From contig JAWLAH010000005.1 of the NCBI GenBank assembly GCA_041395525.1, forward strand, positions 83,815-147,814: a DNA stretch of 64,000 bases, written 5' to 3'. This document shows positions 25,476 to 33,789 of this stretch, piece by piece. The notes under the pieces are model-generated. The model ran no database searches and had not been told where the DNA came from. It saw only the letters and a list, made by a program, of their open reading frames with translations. Position numbers and translations under genes: made by a program. Every line of letters begins with the position of its first letter. Positions within the stretch are counted from its first letter, which is position 1. The stretch comes from CADEED01 sp020442965 (lineage in GTDB: Bacteria; Pseudomonadota; Gammaproteobacteria; Steroidobacterales; Steroidobacteraceae).

Positions 25476-26974
25476 GGAGAGCCGAGGCGACCCTCGCCTA
25501 ACAGGCGGCCCAAGGTCAGCGCCGGCGTGAGCATCATGCCCGGGACGAACGCATCGCCCACGGTAGCGCCGCTGCCGAGCACTTCGCCCGCGGCATACAG
25601 ATTCTTCATCGGGGTGCCATCGCTGCGCAGCACGCGCATCTGACCGTCCACGATAACGCCGGTGGACGACGTGGCGGAATGCCCCAGATGGGTGACGGCA
25701 TAGTAGGGCGGCGTGCCGATCTGCTTCGGCAGATATTGCCGTCCGAGTCGATCGTGCCCGCTACTTACCGCAGCATTGTAGTCGCGCACGGTTGCCTCGA
25801 GCGTGGCCGCAGCAACGCCAATCTTGTCAGCGAGTGACGCGAGCGAATCAGCCCGCGCGAACATGCGATGCGTGCCAAAGTGACTGACCAGCTTGTCGTG
25901 CGTCCACTCCGGCAAGCCTGAGGGGGCCGCGTCGAGAATGCCCTGATCGAAGACAATCCGATAGCGCAGCCGTGGCTGGCGGTACAGCGCCAGCTCCCGC
26001 TCATAGGTCTCGGGGGCGTCCTCGCGGACGTAGCGTTGCCCGGAATCGTCGACCCAGATCTCCCACGGCTGCCGCAGGTCCGGCCGCGTATTGAAGCGCG
26101 CGTAAACCTTGGCAGGATAGTGGTCGCTGGTCAGGATCGAACCCGTACCGGAGCGGTGCAGTTCTTGGCCACGCAGCGCGCCACCCATCGCAGTGACCAT
26201 TTGCAGACCGTCCCCGCGCGAGAACGGATAGGCGGTGGCCGCATAGGCCGGCCGGTGGATCAGCTGTTCGAACAAGGTCGGGTTCATCGCGTAGCCACCC
26301 GTCGTCAGCAGCGTGCGCCGCGCGCTGAAAGTCAGATCGCTATCGCCCACGCGCGCTCGCGCGCCCGTCACTGCGCCGGCGGCATCGGTGACCAGCGCAG
26401 TGATGCGTGTGTCGAGCTGCAAGCTGACGCGTTCCTGCGCCAGCAGCGTCGCGAGCTCCTGACGCACGATGGCGAGGATGGCCCGGCCCTCGCGCCTGTC
26501 CCACAGAAAGCGAGCGACCGAATAGCCCGGACGCCCGCCATGGCCCTTGATCGGATGCCCGTCGACCGGCGTGAGGCCGGCACCTAACAACCAGTTCACG
26601 GTATCGGCGGCGTTGTCGGCCACGATCCGCGCAATCGCAGGATCGGCCTTGCCGTTCGATAACCGCATGATGTCGGCAAAATGCTGATCGGGAGTATCGA
26701 CGATGCCCTGCTTCGCCTGAGCGGTCGTGCCAGCCCCGCACAGCTGACCAGCAGACAGGTGCAGCGTACCGCCGATGTCCGCCGCCGCATCGACGAGCAG
26801 GACGCGAGCACCGCGCCGCGCCGCAAAGATGCCGGCGGCCAATCCGGCGGTGCCCGCGCCAATAATCAGATAGTCCCACCGTGTGGCAGCAGCCCGCGCC
26901 GCGCGTGCGTAGCGGGTCAGCGCGGTCGCTGCGGCGCTCGCGACGGTGGCGCGCAGAAAGGTACGGCGTTTCAT
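25472..26974 (-). CDS. Tat-exported FAD-dependent oxidoreductase, copy 1
   Basis: 500 residues from the ATG at 26974; the Met is followed by KRRTFLRATVA, a twin-arginine leader. FAD-binding motif YLIIGAGTAGLAAGIFAARRG at about residues 37-57. The domain order (Rossmann half, capping domain, C-terminal NLYAAGEVLGSGATVGDAF, MLTPALTLGRLLGE) is that of fumarate reductase/3-ketosteroid dehydrogenase-type flavoproteins. The substrate is unknown. It converges on the receptor (4-base tail overlap) and its promoter lies in the same divergent region as the second receptor, reading TCGTAC, 17 bases, TAAAAA beside the 16-bp repeat. Confidence 0.8.
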   Translation of the reverse strand: MKRRTFLRATVASAAATALTRYARAARAAATRWDYLIIGAGTAGLAAGIFAARRGARVLLVDAAADIGGTLHLSAGQLCGAGTTAQAKQGIVDTPDQHFADIMRLSNGKADPAIARIVADNAADTVNWLLGAGLTPVDGHPIKGHGGRPGYSVARFLWDRREGRAILAIVRQELATLLAQERVSLQLDTRITALVTDAAGAVTGARARVGDSDLTFSARRTLLTTGGYAMNPTLFEQLIHRPAYAATAYPFSRGDGLQMVTAMGGALRGQELHRSGTGSILTSDHYPAKVYARFNTRPDLRQPWEIWVDDSGQRYVREDAPETYERELALYRQPRLRYRIVFDQGILDAAPSGLPEWTHDKLVSHFGTHRMFARADSLASLADKIGVAAATLEATVRDYNAAVSSGHDRLGRQYLPKQIGTPPYYAVTHLGHSATSSTGVIVDGQMRVLRSDGTPMKNLYAAGEVLGSGATVGDAFVPGMMLTPALTLGRLLGEGRLGSP

Positions 26975-27001
26975 CGTTGGACTTCCACTTTTTCCCACAC
27001 C

Positions 27002-27075
27002 TTTTTACGGCATCGCGGCCGCCAGTACGACTACCGGAATCGGTAGTTCCCCCGTAGGCGGCAGCCCAGTACAAC
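27002..27075. promoter_or_regulatory. lux-box-like inverted repeat in divergent promoter, copy 2
   Basis: The repeat CTACCGGAATCGGTAG at 27031-27046 is exactly the reverse complement of copy 1 at 22232. To the right come TTCCCC (27047-27052), 17 bases and TACAAC (27070-27075) for the receptor gene. To the left on the minus strand come TCGTAC (27030-27025), 17 bases and TAAAAA (27007-27002) for the flavoprotein gene. Nine bases after the dyad (TTCCCCCGT) are also identical to copy 1. A single regulator site serving both directions is the simplest explanation. Confidence 0.65.
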
Positions 27076-27117
27076 GGCGAAACGACACGCCTCCGCCAGG
27101 CACGAGGAGAATTGAAA

Positions 27118-29439
27118 TTGCAGAAGCTCAGGTTATGGTCGCTATTGGCCACCGTAGTCGCCTTGACTCAAACCGCCGTGCTGCCAGCGCAGGAAGCAAC
27201 CGAGGCGCTCGAGGAGATCACCGTCACGGCGCGCAAGCAGTCCGAATCCCTGCAAAGTGTTCCGCTGACCGTCACGGCATTCAGTGAAGCCGATATCGAG
27301 CGCGCCGGTCTGCGTTCACTGACGGATCTGTCGGCCTTCAGCCCCGGACTCTACTACAGCGAGCAAGGCAGCCAACGCGGCGGGCGTTCTGAATCCGTCA
27401 TTCGCTTCCGCGGCATGGACACTAACGACATCACGCCGACGCGTGCGCTGGCCTCGGCCTTCATCGACGGCATCTACGTCGCCGGGGGCCTCTCGAGCAT
27501 CAGTCTCGAGGAAGTCGAGCGCGTGGAAGTGATCAAGGGACCGCAGAGCGCCTACTTCGGGCGCACCACCTTTGGCGGCGCGGTCAATTTCGTCACTCGC
27601 CCTGTCAGCGACGAATTCTCGGGTCGCGCGGCGCTCACCGTTGCCGAAGACGGTGAATACGACGTCACCGGGAGCATTGAAGGACCGATCATCGGCGAGC
27701 GCCTCGCCGCGCGACTCACCGCGCGCTACTACACCCGCGATGGCCGTTACACCAGTGCCGCGGACGGTGGGCGCCTCGGCGCCGAAGAAACCCGCTCGGT
27801 CGACGGGACACTTGCCTGGCAGCCGACCGATACCTTGCGCATAAAGGTACGCGCCCATGTCGCAGAGGACGACGATGGCCCTGCGACCACATTTGCCCTA
27901 ACGAGTAACTATCACAACTGCGGCCCGTTTTTCCCCGGCGGCGTGACCTACATCTGCGGCGACCTGCCGATCGTGAAACACCCCGGCACGAACACGATTC
28001 TCGATCCGGTGCCCTATGACATCTACGTCAACAACAGCCGCAATACCGCGGCGCTGGAGCACGGCCCGAGCCTTGATCATCTCGGGCTGCGTCGTGATAC
28101 GGAACAGTACAGCGTGAGCGCCGACTGGTCGTTGCCGAGCGATTTGACGCTGTCTTTCTCCGCCGCGTACGGCTCGATCTCGCAGCGGCGCATCATGGAT
28201 CTGGACTTCACGCCGAGAAAGATCTGGCTCGAGGCGCACTTCCAGGAAATGCTCGATCGCAGTGCGGAGCTACGCCTGTCCCAACGGACGGACCGCCTCA
28301 GGTGGATGCTCGGCCTGTCGGCGTTCTCACTCGACTTCTCAACCCCGAGCGGCGCCTCGATCGGCTACCTGTATCCCAATACCGCATTTCCGAACGGCTT
28401 CTTCATCGATCAGGTTGTTACCTCAACCTACGTCGACACGAGCGCCGTGTTCGGCGCGGTCTCCTACGATCTGACGGACCAGTGGAACCTGAGTCTCGAA
28501 GCGCGCTATCAACAGGACAAATCAGATCAGGGCACCGTGGGCAATACGGAGCTGAAGAAAACCTACACCAATTTCCTGCCGCGCGTGATTCTGCAATGGC
28601 AGCCCTCGGACGAAACCAACCTGTACGTCACCTACGCCAAGGGTAACAAGCCGGGCGATTTCAACAGCAACCTGATCGCGCTCACGCCTGCGCAGGCCGC
28701 CGAAGCCGAGGCACAGACCGGGGCTACCACGTTCGTCGGGGAGGAAGAACTCGACAACTACGAAATCGGCTTGAAGAAGAGCCTGTTCGACAGACGCGTG
28801 CAGCTGAACGCTGCGGTCTATTACATGAACTGGCTCAACCAGCAGACGCGCACGACCGCGGTGATCACGGACCTGACCAATCCGGCGGGCAGGCGCACCG
28901 TGCCGGTCACGATTGCTGCGGGCAAGACCGAGCTGCACGGCCTGGAACTCGAGGGGCGCTGGCGCGCCACGCCTGAACTGACGATCGGGACCACGTTCAA
29001 CTGGGCTGCCTCGGAGTACAAGGAATTCATCTGTGGCTTCTGCCAACGCGTGACCGGCATCAGTGACGTATCGGGCAACGAGACCCCCCGTTTTCCGGAG
29101 TACTCCGGGACGGTCAGCGCCGACTACGTGATGCCCTTCGGCGCATCCAAGGACTGGTTCGTCCGCGGCGACCTGATCTACACGGGTGCCGCGTGGGACG
29201 AAGCGTTCAATCTGGCCCAGAATCGTGACTCGTGGCGCGCGAACTTGCGCGGCGGTGTGACGATGGATCGGGTGCGCATCGAGGCGTTCGTCACCAATCT
29301 GTTCGACGACGACACCTATCTCTCGGCCGCAAGGTTTACGGATTTCACGCTCGGCAACTTCAATCTGAACAACTTCGTCACCAACGTCGTGCCGGCCGAT
29401 CCGCGCAAGTTCGGGCTGCGCGTCAGCATGAATTTCTGA
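27118..29439 (+). CDS. TonB-dependent receptor, UUG start
   Basis: 773 residues. No ATG or GTG is available at the front: the best start is TTG at 27118, 8 bases after GAGGAG (27104-27109); a TTG at 27112 is too close to the ribosome site. Signal peptide about residues 1-22, TonB-box/plug start EEITVTARKQSESLQSVPLT, plug motif IKGPQSAYFGRTTFGGAVNF, and a barrel ending LRVSMNF. It is clearly related to the receptor at 22962 but is intact. The repeat-protein and flavoprotein genes follow directly, so receptor, periplasmic protein and enzyme are probably one uptake-and-conversion unit. Confidence 0.9.
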   Translation: MQKLRLWSLLATVVALTQTAVLPAQEATEALEEITVTARKQSESLQSVPLTVTAFSEADIERAGLRSLTDLSAFSPGLYYSEQGSQRGGRSESVIRFRGMDTNDITPTRALASAFIDGIYVAGGLSSISLEEVERVEVIKGPQSAYFGRTTFGGAVNFVTRPVSDEFSGRAALTVAEDGEYDVTGSIEGPIIGERLAARLTARYYTRDGRYTSAADGGRLGAEETRSVDGTLAWQPTDTLRIKVRAHVAEDDDGPATTFALTSNYHNCGPFFPGGVTYICGDLPIVKHPGTNTILDPVPYDIYVNNSRNTAALEHGPSLDHLGLRRDTEQYSVSADWSLPSDLTLSFSAAYGSISQRRIMDLDFTPRKIWLEAHFQEMLDRSAELRLSQRTDRLRWMLGLSAFSLDFSTPSGASIGYLYPNTAFPNGFFIDQVVTSTYVDTSAVFGAVSYDLTDQWNLSLEARYQQDKSDQGTVGNTELKKTYTNFLPRVILQWQPSDETNLYVTYAKGNKPGDFNSNLIALTPAQAAEAEAQTGATTFVGEEELDNYEIGLKKSLFDRRVQLNAAVYYMNWLNQQTRTTAVITDLTNPAGRRTVPVTIAAGKTELHGLELEGRWRATPELTIGTTFNWAASEYKEFICGFCQRVTGISDVSGNETPRFPEYSGTVSADYVMPFGASKDWFVRGDLIYTGAAWDEAFNLAQNRDSWRANLRGGVTMDRVRIEAFVTNLFDDDTYLSAARFTDFTLGNFNLNNFVTNVVPADPRKFGLRVSMNF

Positions 29440-29472
29440 TGGCACTCGGCATTCACCCTAATGGAGATTTCA

Positions 29473-30114
29473 ATGAAGCATAGAATTCTGTGGATCGTCG
29501 CTGTCACCGTTCTGTTCGCTGCGGACGCGGGATCAGCCGAGAAGCTCGTGTTCGACGCCAGCAAGTACTCGCAGAAAGTAACGGGATGCGACCTGCTGGC
29601 AGCGCACGGCGACGACCCCAACGCGGTCGCACCAGGCTTGCACAAGGCGCAGATGGATTTGCCGGCGGCGATCGCTGCTTGCCAGGCGGCGGTCGCGCGA
29701 GACCCCAAGAATCCGCGCCTGAACTACCAACTGGGCCGCACTTACGGCTACAGTGGCGAGGGTGAGAAGGCGGGGCCGTACCGTGACGTCGCGCTGGCAG
29801 CGGATTATCCGCAAGCGCTCTTCGTGTACGGCTTCATGCATCTCACCGGGATGAACAAGTCGACCAAAGATCCGTGTCTCGCGGGCGAACTGGTGCGACG
29901 ATCAGCCCTGTACGGGCGCATCGCGGGGCAGATCGGTTTCCCCTTCTGGTCGCTCAAGGGCGAATTCAAGGGCTGTCCGGTCAAGCAGGACCTGGCGGAA
30001 ATGCAGCAGTTCCTCGAGGCCGCCGACCAGCAGACGAGTGACTTCTATCAGGAGACCGCCATTGAGTTGCTGCAGGAAAAGATCAAGTCACGGTTGGCAA
30101 CGAACAAGAAATGA
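29473..30114 (+). CDS. Periplasmic TPR/Sel1-like repeat protein, copy 2
   Basis: 213 residues from the ATG at 29473, preceded by GGAG; an ATG at 29461 lacks a ribosome site. Signal peptide about residues 1-22 (ending GSA). It shares with copy 1 the stretches CDLLAAHGDDPN, MDLPAAIAACQAAVARDP, NYQLGRTYGYSGE and ADYPQALFVYGFM. It overlaps the flavoprotein start by ATGA at 30111-30114. The tight coupling with receptor and enzyme suggests a shared job in the periplasm, perhaps handling the imported compound or holding the enzyme; this is inference. Confidence 0.7.
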   Translation: MKHRILWIVAVTVLFAADAGSAEKLVFDASKYSQKVTGCDLLAAHGDDPNAVAPGLHKAQMDLPAAIAACQAAVARDPKNPRLNYQLGRTYGYSGEGEKAGPYRDVALAADYPQALFVYGFMHLTGMNKSTKDPCLAGELVRRSALYGRIAGQIGFPFWSLKGEFKGCPVKQDLAEMQQFLEAADQQTSDFYQETAIELLQEKIKSRLATNKK

Positions 30115-31643
30115 GCGCCAGCGGGGTTAGCCGCCGGTGGGTGCTCAGCACGCTCGCGGCCGTCGCTGCGAGCAGCCGCGCGCGGGCCAAATCGGTTGCG
30201 CAATCGCAGTGGGACTTGATCATCGTCGGCGCGGGCACGGCGGGGCTGCCGGCAGCGCTGTTCGCGGCGCGGCGCGGCGCACGCGTACTGGTGCTCGAGA
30301 AGGGCGCACAGGTCGGCGGCACACTGTGGTTCTCGGGCGGGCAGATGAGCGCCGCGGGTACGCGTCTGCAAAAGGCCAAGGGCATCGAGGATTCCCCGGC
30401 CGAGCATCTCGCCGACATCATGCGCATCAGCCGCGGCACGGCCAATGAGGACATCGTTCGGCTCGCCGTCGAGAATGCGGCGGGCACGGTCGACTGGCTG
30501 GAGTCCGCGGGACTGACATTCGGACCGGGCTTCCCCGTAGCCGGGACCGGCCACGAACCGTACAGCCACGCGCGGGTGTGGGGTGCACCGGATCGCGGGC
30601 TCGCCATTCTGCGCGTGCTCGAGAAGGAACTAACCACCGCACCCGCATCGTTGAGTGTGCTCAAGAGCACCGAGGTCGTCGAGCCGATTCTGGATCGGCG
30701 CGGCGCCGTGCTGGGCGTCATCGCGAAGGATGAAGCCGGGGTGCGCCGCGATTTTCGCGCGCCGCACACAGTGCTGGCGAGCGGCGGCTACATGGCCAAC
30801 ACCGCGCTGTTTCAATCTCATGCTCAACGGCGTCCCGAAATACCGTGCCGCCGGCTGGCAATGAACACCGGTGTGGGAATCGACATCGGGCGCAGCGCGG
30901 GCGGCTGGGTGCGCGGCCGGGAAAACTATCTGTGCGACTTCGGCAGTATTCCGGCGGATCTGGAAATCCCGAGTCCCGAGCTCGCCCGCTCCATCCATCA
31001 TCCCGAACGGCGCGAGCCCTGGGAGATCATTGTCAATCGGGCCGGCAAGCGCTTCCTGGCCGAAGATCTGGGCAGCGTCGATGAGCGCGAGCACATGCTC
31101 CTCACACAGCCCGACAATCGCTACTGGCTCGTGTTCGACGAAGACATTTTGCGCAACGCACCGCCGCTCGTTCGCGGGGCTCCACCGGGTGAGCTGCGCG
31201 ACTGGACCACCCAGGAACTGGCGGATGCTTTTGGAGTAGCGCCGGCGTTCACGTCGGCAGCGACCTTGGAGCAGCTTGCCGTGGGTGCGGGGATCGACCC
31301 CCGCAACCTGGTGGCCACCGTCGACGAGTACAACGCCGGCCAAGCGAGCGGTCATGATTCGCTCGGCCGCACGCATATGCCGCGGCCGATCAAGCGCGCG
31401 CCGTTCTATGCGATCCGTCATCAGGGCGCCACACTGATTGGCGTCGCGGGACTGGCCGTGGACGACAAGCTTCGCGTAACAAAGCCAGACGGTGCACCCG
31501 TTGCAGGGCTTTACGCCGCCGGTGAGCTGCTCGGCAACGGCACGCTGTCCGGGAAGGCCTTCTGTGCGGGTATGATGGTGACCCCCGCGCTCAGCTTTGG
31601 TCGCTGGCTGGGGGAGAATCTGCCGCTCGCCAAACGCGGCTGA
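30111..31643 (+). CDS. FAD-dependent oxidoreductase, copy 2, with compensated frameshift
   Basis: 510 residues. Leader VSRRWVLSTLAAVAAS carries a twin arginine. FAD motif LIIVGAGTAGLPAALFAARRG near residues 35-55 and C-terminal GLYAAGELLGNGTLSGKAF, MMVTPALSFGRWLGE, as in copy 1. Between 30813 and 30860 the reading is atypical (LFQSHAQRRPEIPCRR), whereas the +1 frame reads NLMLNGVPKYRAAGWQ, which fits the paralogue. An extra base near 30813 and a missing base near 30860 would explain it, so 16 residues next to the substrate domain may be scrambled. Start overlaps copy 2 of the repeat protein. Confidence 0.8.
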   Translation: MSASGVSRRWVLSTLAAVAASSRARAKSVAQSQWDLIIVGAGTAGLPAALFAARRGARVLVLEKGAQVGGTLWFSGGQMSAAGTRLQKAKGIEDSPAEHLADIMRISRGTANEDIVRLAVENAAGTVDWLESAGLTFGPGFPVAGTGHEPYSHARVWGAPDRGLAILRVLEKELTTAPASLSVLKSTEVVEPILDRRGAVLGVIAKDEAGVRRDFRAPHTVLASGGYMANTALFQSHAQRRPEIPCRRLAMNTGVGIDIGRSAGGWVRGRENYLCDFGSIPADLEIPSPELARSIHHPERREPWEIIVNRAGKRFLAEDLGSVDEREHMLLTQPDNRYWLVFDEDILRNAPPLVRGAPPGELRDWTTQELADAFGVAPAFTSAATLEQLAVGAGIDPRNLVATVDEYNAGQASGHDSLGRTHMPRPIKRAPFYAIRHQGATLIGVAGLAVDDKLRVTKPDGAPVAGLYAAGELLGNGTLSGKAFCAGMMVTPALSFGRWLGENLPLAKRG

Positions 31644-31673
31644 CCCCAAGCGATTGCACTGCAGGAGTTCCTG

Positions 31674-32920
31674 ATGAATAGCAACGATCCCGCTCGCAGC
31701 CGCCGTGCCTTCCTGCAAACCGCCACGGTCGCCGCCGCGTGGCGCTCGCTGGGTCTCGCAGTGCCTTACGCACGCTTCCTGCCCGCGGGTCTCATGCCGG
31801 TGGTAGCGCTAGCCGCCGGGGACGACATCCTCGCGAGCCTCGGCAAGACCGGACTCAAGCTGTTAGGCGACCGGCCGATCAACGCCGAGACACCTGCGCA
31901 CCTGTTAGACGATGCGGTGACGCCCGCCAATCGCATGTTCGTGCGCAACAACGGTGTGCCGCCCGAACCCGTGGCCGACCCTGACGCCTGGGAACTGCGC
32001 GTCGAGGGCGAGTCGTGCGTCAAGCCCCAGACGTTCACGCTCGCCGAGCTCAAGCGCCAGTTCCGCCCCGTCACGCTGCAACTGCAACTCGAGTGCGCCG
32101 GCAATGGCCGCGCCGAATTCCGCCCCCGTACGAGCGGCAATCAATGGACCACCGGTGCCATCGCCTGCCCCGAGTGGACCGGCGTACGCCTGGCCGACGT
32201 CCTGACGCATTGCGGCGTCGCCAGCAACGCCGTCTATGTCGCCTACCACGGGGCCGATACACACCTCTCCGGCGATCCCAAGAAGGATCCCATATCCCGC
32301 GGTGCGCCGTGGCCAAGGCAATGGAAAAGGAATCGCTGCTGGCGTTCGCCATGAACGGCGCACCGATCCCGCCCATCCATGGTGCGCCGCTACGCATGAT
32401 CGTGAGCGGCTGGCCCGCCTCGGTGAGCGGCAAGTGGCTCAGGCAGGTGTTAGTGCGCGACCGCGTGCACGATGGCGAGAAGATGAACGAAGACGCGTAC
32501 CGCATGCCCTGCGAACCCGTGGCGCCCGGCACCAAGGTGCCCGATGACAAGATGTGCATCATCGGCTCCATGCCCGTCAAGTCGCTGATCACGTTTCCCG
32601 AGTCCGGCAGCCATGTGCCGCGGACCGAAGCCATGGCGCTGCGCGGCCATGCGTGGGCCAGTGATCGGGCCGTGACACGCGTCGATGTGAGCATCGACTT
32701 CGGCGCCACCTGGCAGAAGACGCAACTCAAGGCACCCGTGAACCGCCTCGCCTGGCAGCACTTTGCTACCGAGATCAAGTTCCCCCAACCCGGCTACTAC
32801 GAAGTGTGGGCGCGCGCCACCGATACGGCGGGACATGCACAACCCATGCTGGTGCCAGGCTGGAACCCCAAGGGATATCTCAACAATGACTGCCACCGCA
32901 TCGCCGTGCAGGTGGTGTGA
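31674..32920 (+). pseudogene. Sulfite-oxidase-type molybdoenzyme, one-base frameshift
   Basis: About 415 codons if restored. The Tat-like leader has RSRRAFLQTATVAA. The molybdopterin domain is typical of the sulfite oxidase family: LQLECAGNGRAEF with the Mo-ligand Cys, GAIACPEWTGVRLADVL and YHGAD. The C-terminal dimerisation domain includes MNGAPIPPIHGAPLRMIVSGW, RTEAMALRGHAWASD and a GYYEVWARATDTAG stretch. At about 32309 the frame shifts by -1: the sequence reads CCGTGG where CCGGTGG would keep SRGAPVAKAM in frame. Homology continues on both sides, so either the gene has just been lost or a G is missing from the assembly. A cytochrome gene follows at once. Confidence 0.85.
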
Positions 32921-33267
32921 TGCGCGTTGCCGCTGCGCTGCTACTGACGCTTGTCCTCGCGGCGACCGCGCACGCCGACGACAAGATCGACCCCGATACC
33001 GGGCTCAAGATCGCGCCTAACTGGGAACTCGTGGCCGCGCAATGCGGCGGCTGCCACTCGCACAAGCTCGTGACCTCCCTGCGCGGCGACCGGGAATACT
33101 GGCTGGGACTCATCCGCTGGATGCAGCGCACCCAGAACCTGTGGGAAATCCCGCCCGAGATCGAGAACCCGCTGCTCGAGTATCTTGCGACTAACTACAA
33201 CGAGACGGATTGGGGCAGGCGGCCGCCGCTGCCGGCGAATTTGATGCCGGCGGGCCGCGAGAAATAA
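32920..33267 (+). CDS. Monoheme c-type cytochrome, molybdoenzyme partner
   Basis: 115 residues. The start ATG overlaps the TGA of the molybdoenzyme (TGATG at 32918-32922). Signal peptide about residues 1-19 (TAHA). The heme-binding motif is CGGCH, and NLMP near the end offers the axial Met. Paired sulfite dehydrogenases of the SorAB type have just this layout of a molybdoenzyme and a small cytochrome c that takes its electrons in the periplasm. The cytochrome is intact although its partner carries a frameshift. Confidence 0.85.
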   Translation: MRVAAALLLTLVLAATAHADDKIDPDTGLKIAPNWELVAAQCGGCHSHKLVTSLRGDREYWLGLIRWMQRTQNLWEIPPEIENPLLEYLATNYNETDWGRRPPLPANLMPAGREK

Positions 33268-33789
33268 GACGGGGCACTGTATCGCTCACCATTTTCTCCA
33301 AGGGTGGACTGCAGCAGAAAGCGCCGGATAGCAGGATTTGTTTCGTAGCCTGACCTGCTGGCGGTCTTCGGTACAACGGTGACCTGGGAGATGGCCGACT
33401 CCGGTTGGTTTGTTGATGATAGTTGCTGTTTGAATTATGCGGGTGATAACCGCCCGAGACTCCAAAGCGGTCGAATCTCATCGTAGCGACGCCGAAACTG
33501 CTTTGTCGTGATCATCGCCCGAGTATTTGCCTCGGGTCACGTCGGTGTCCCGTAAGAATTCCACCTGTACTCCGCTACCTGAAAGCGCGGAACTACCTCT
33601 CCTTTCGGCAATCACGCAATTGCCTCGTGACCAAACGGGCCCGACAACGCCTCGACGCACGCTAGAGGGCTCTACCTTAGTGAACCGGAGCGCCGTCTCC
33701 CGACTGTTGACTGCGTCCGCTAGTATTCCGTGGCTCTGTGCAGTGCACTCGATAGATTCATCTCAATATGCACAAATTCCATGTGATTG
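33268..33789. other. Non-coding stretch, less GC-rich
   Basis: No convincing gene. A hairpin CCCGAG (33518-33523) with CTCGGG (33531-33536) is present but lacks a T run. The base composition is visibly less GC-rich than the flanks and continues so through the next gene. Confidence 0.5.

Noticed and set aside
30630..31718. Long minus-strand reading (about 360 codons) opposite the second flavoprotein
   Set aside because: Same reason: the plus-strand protein is clear and the minus reading is His/Arg-rich without domain signs.
33518..33536. Hairpin CCCGAG/CTCGGG as a terminator for the cytochrome operon
   Set aside because: No T run follows and it lies 250 bases after the stop.
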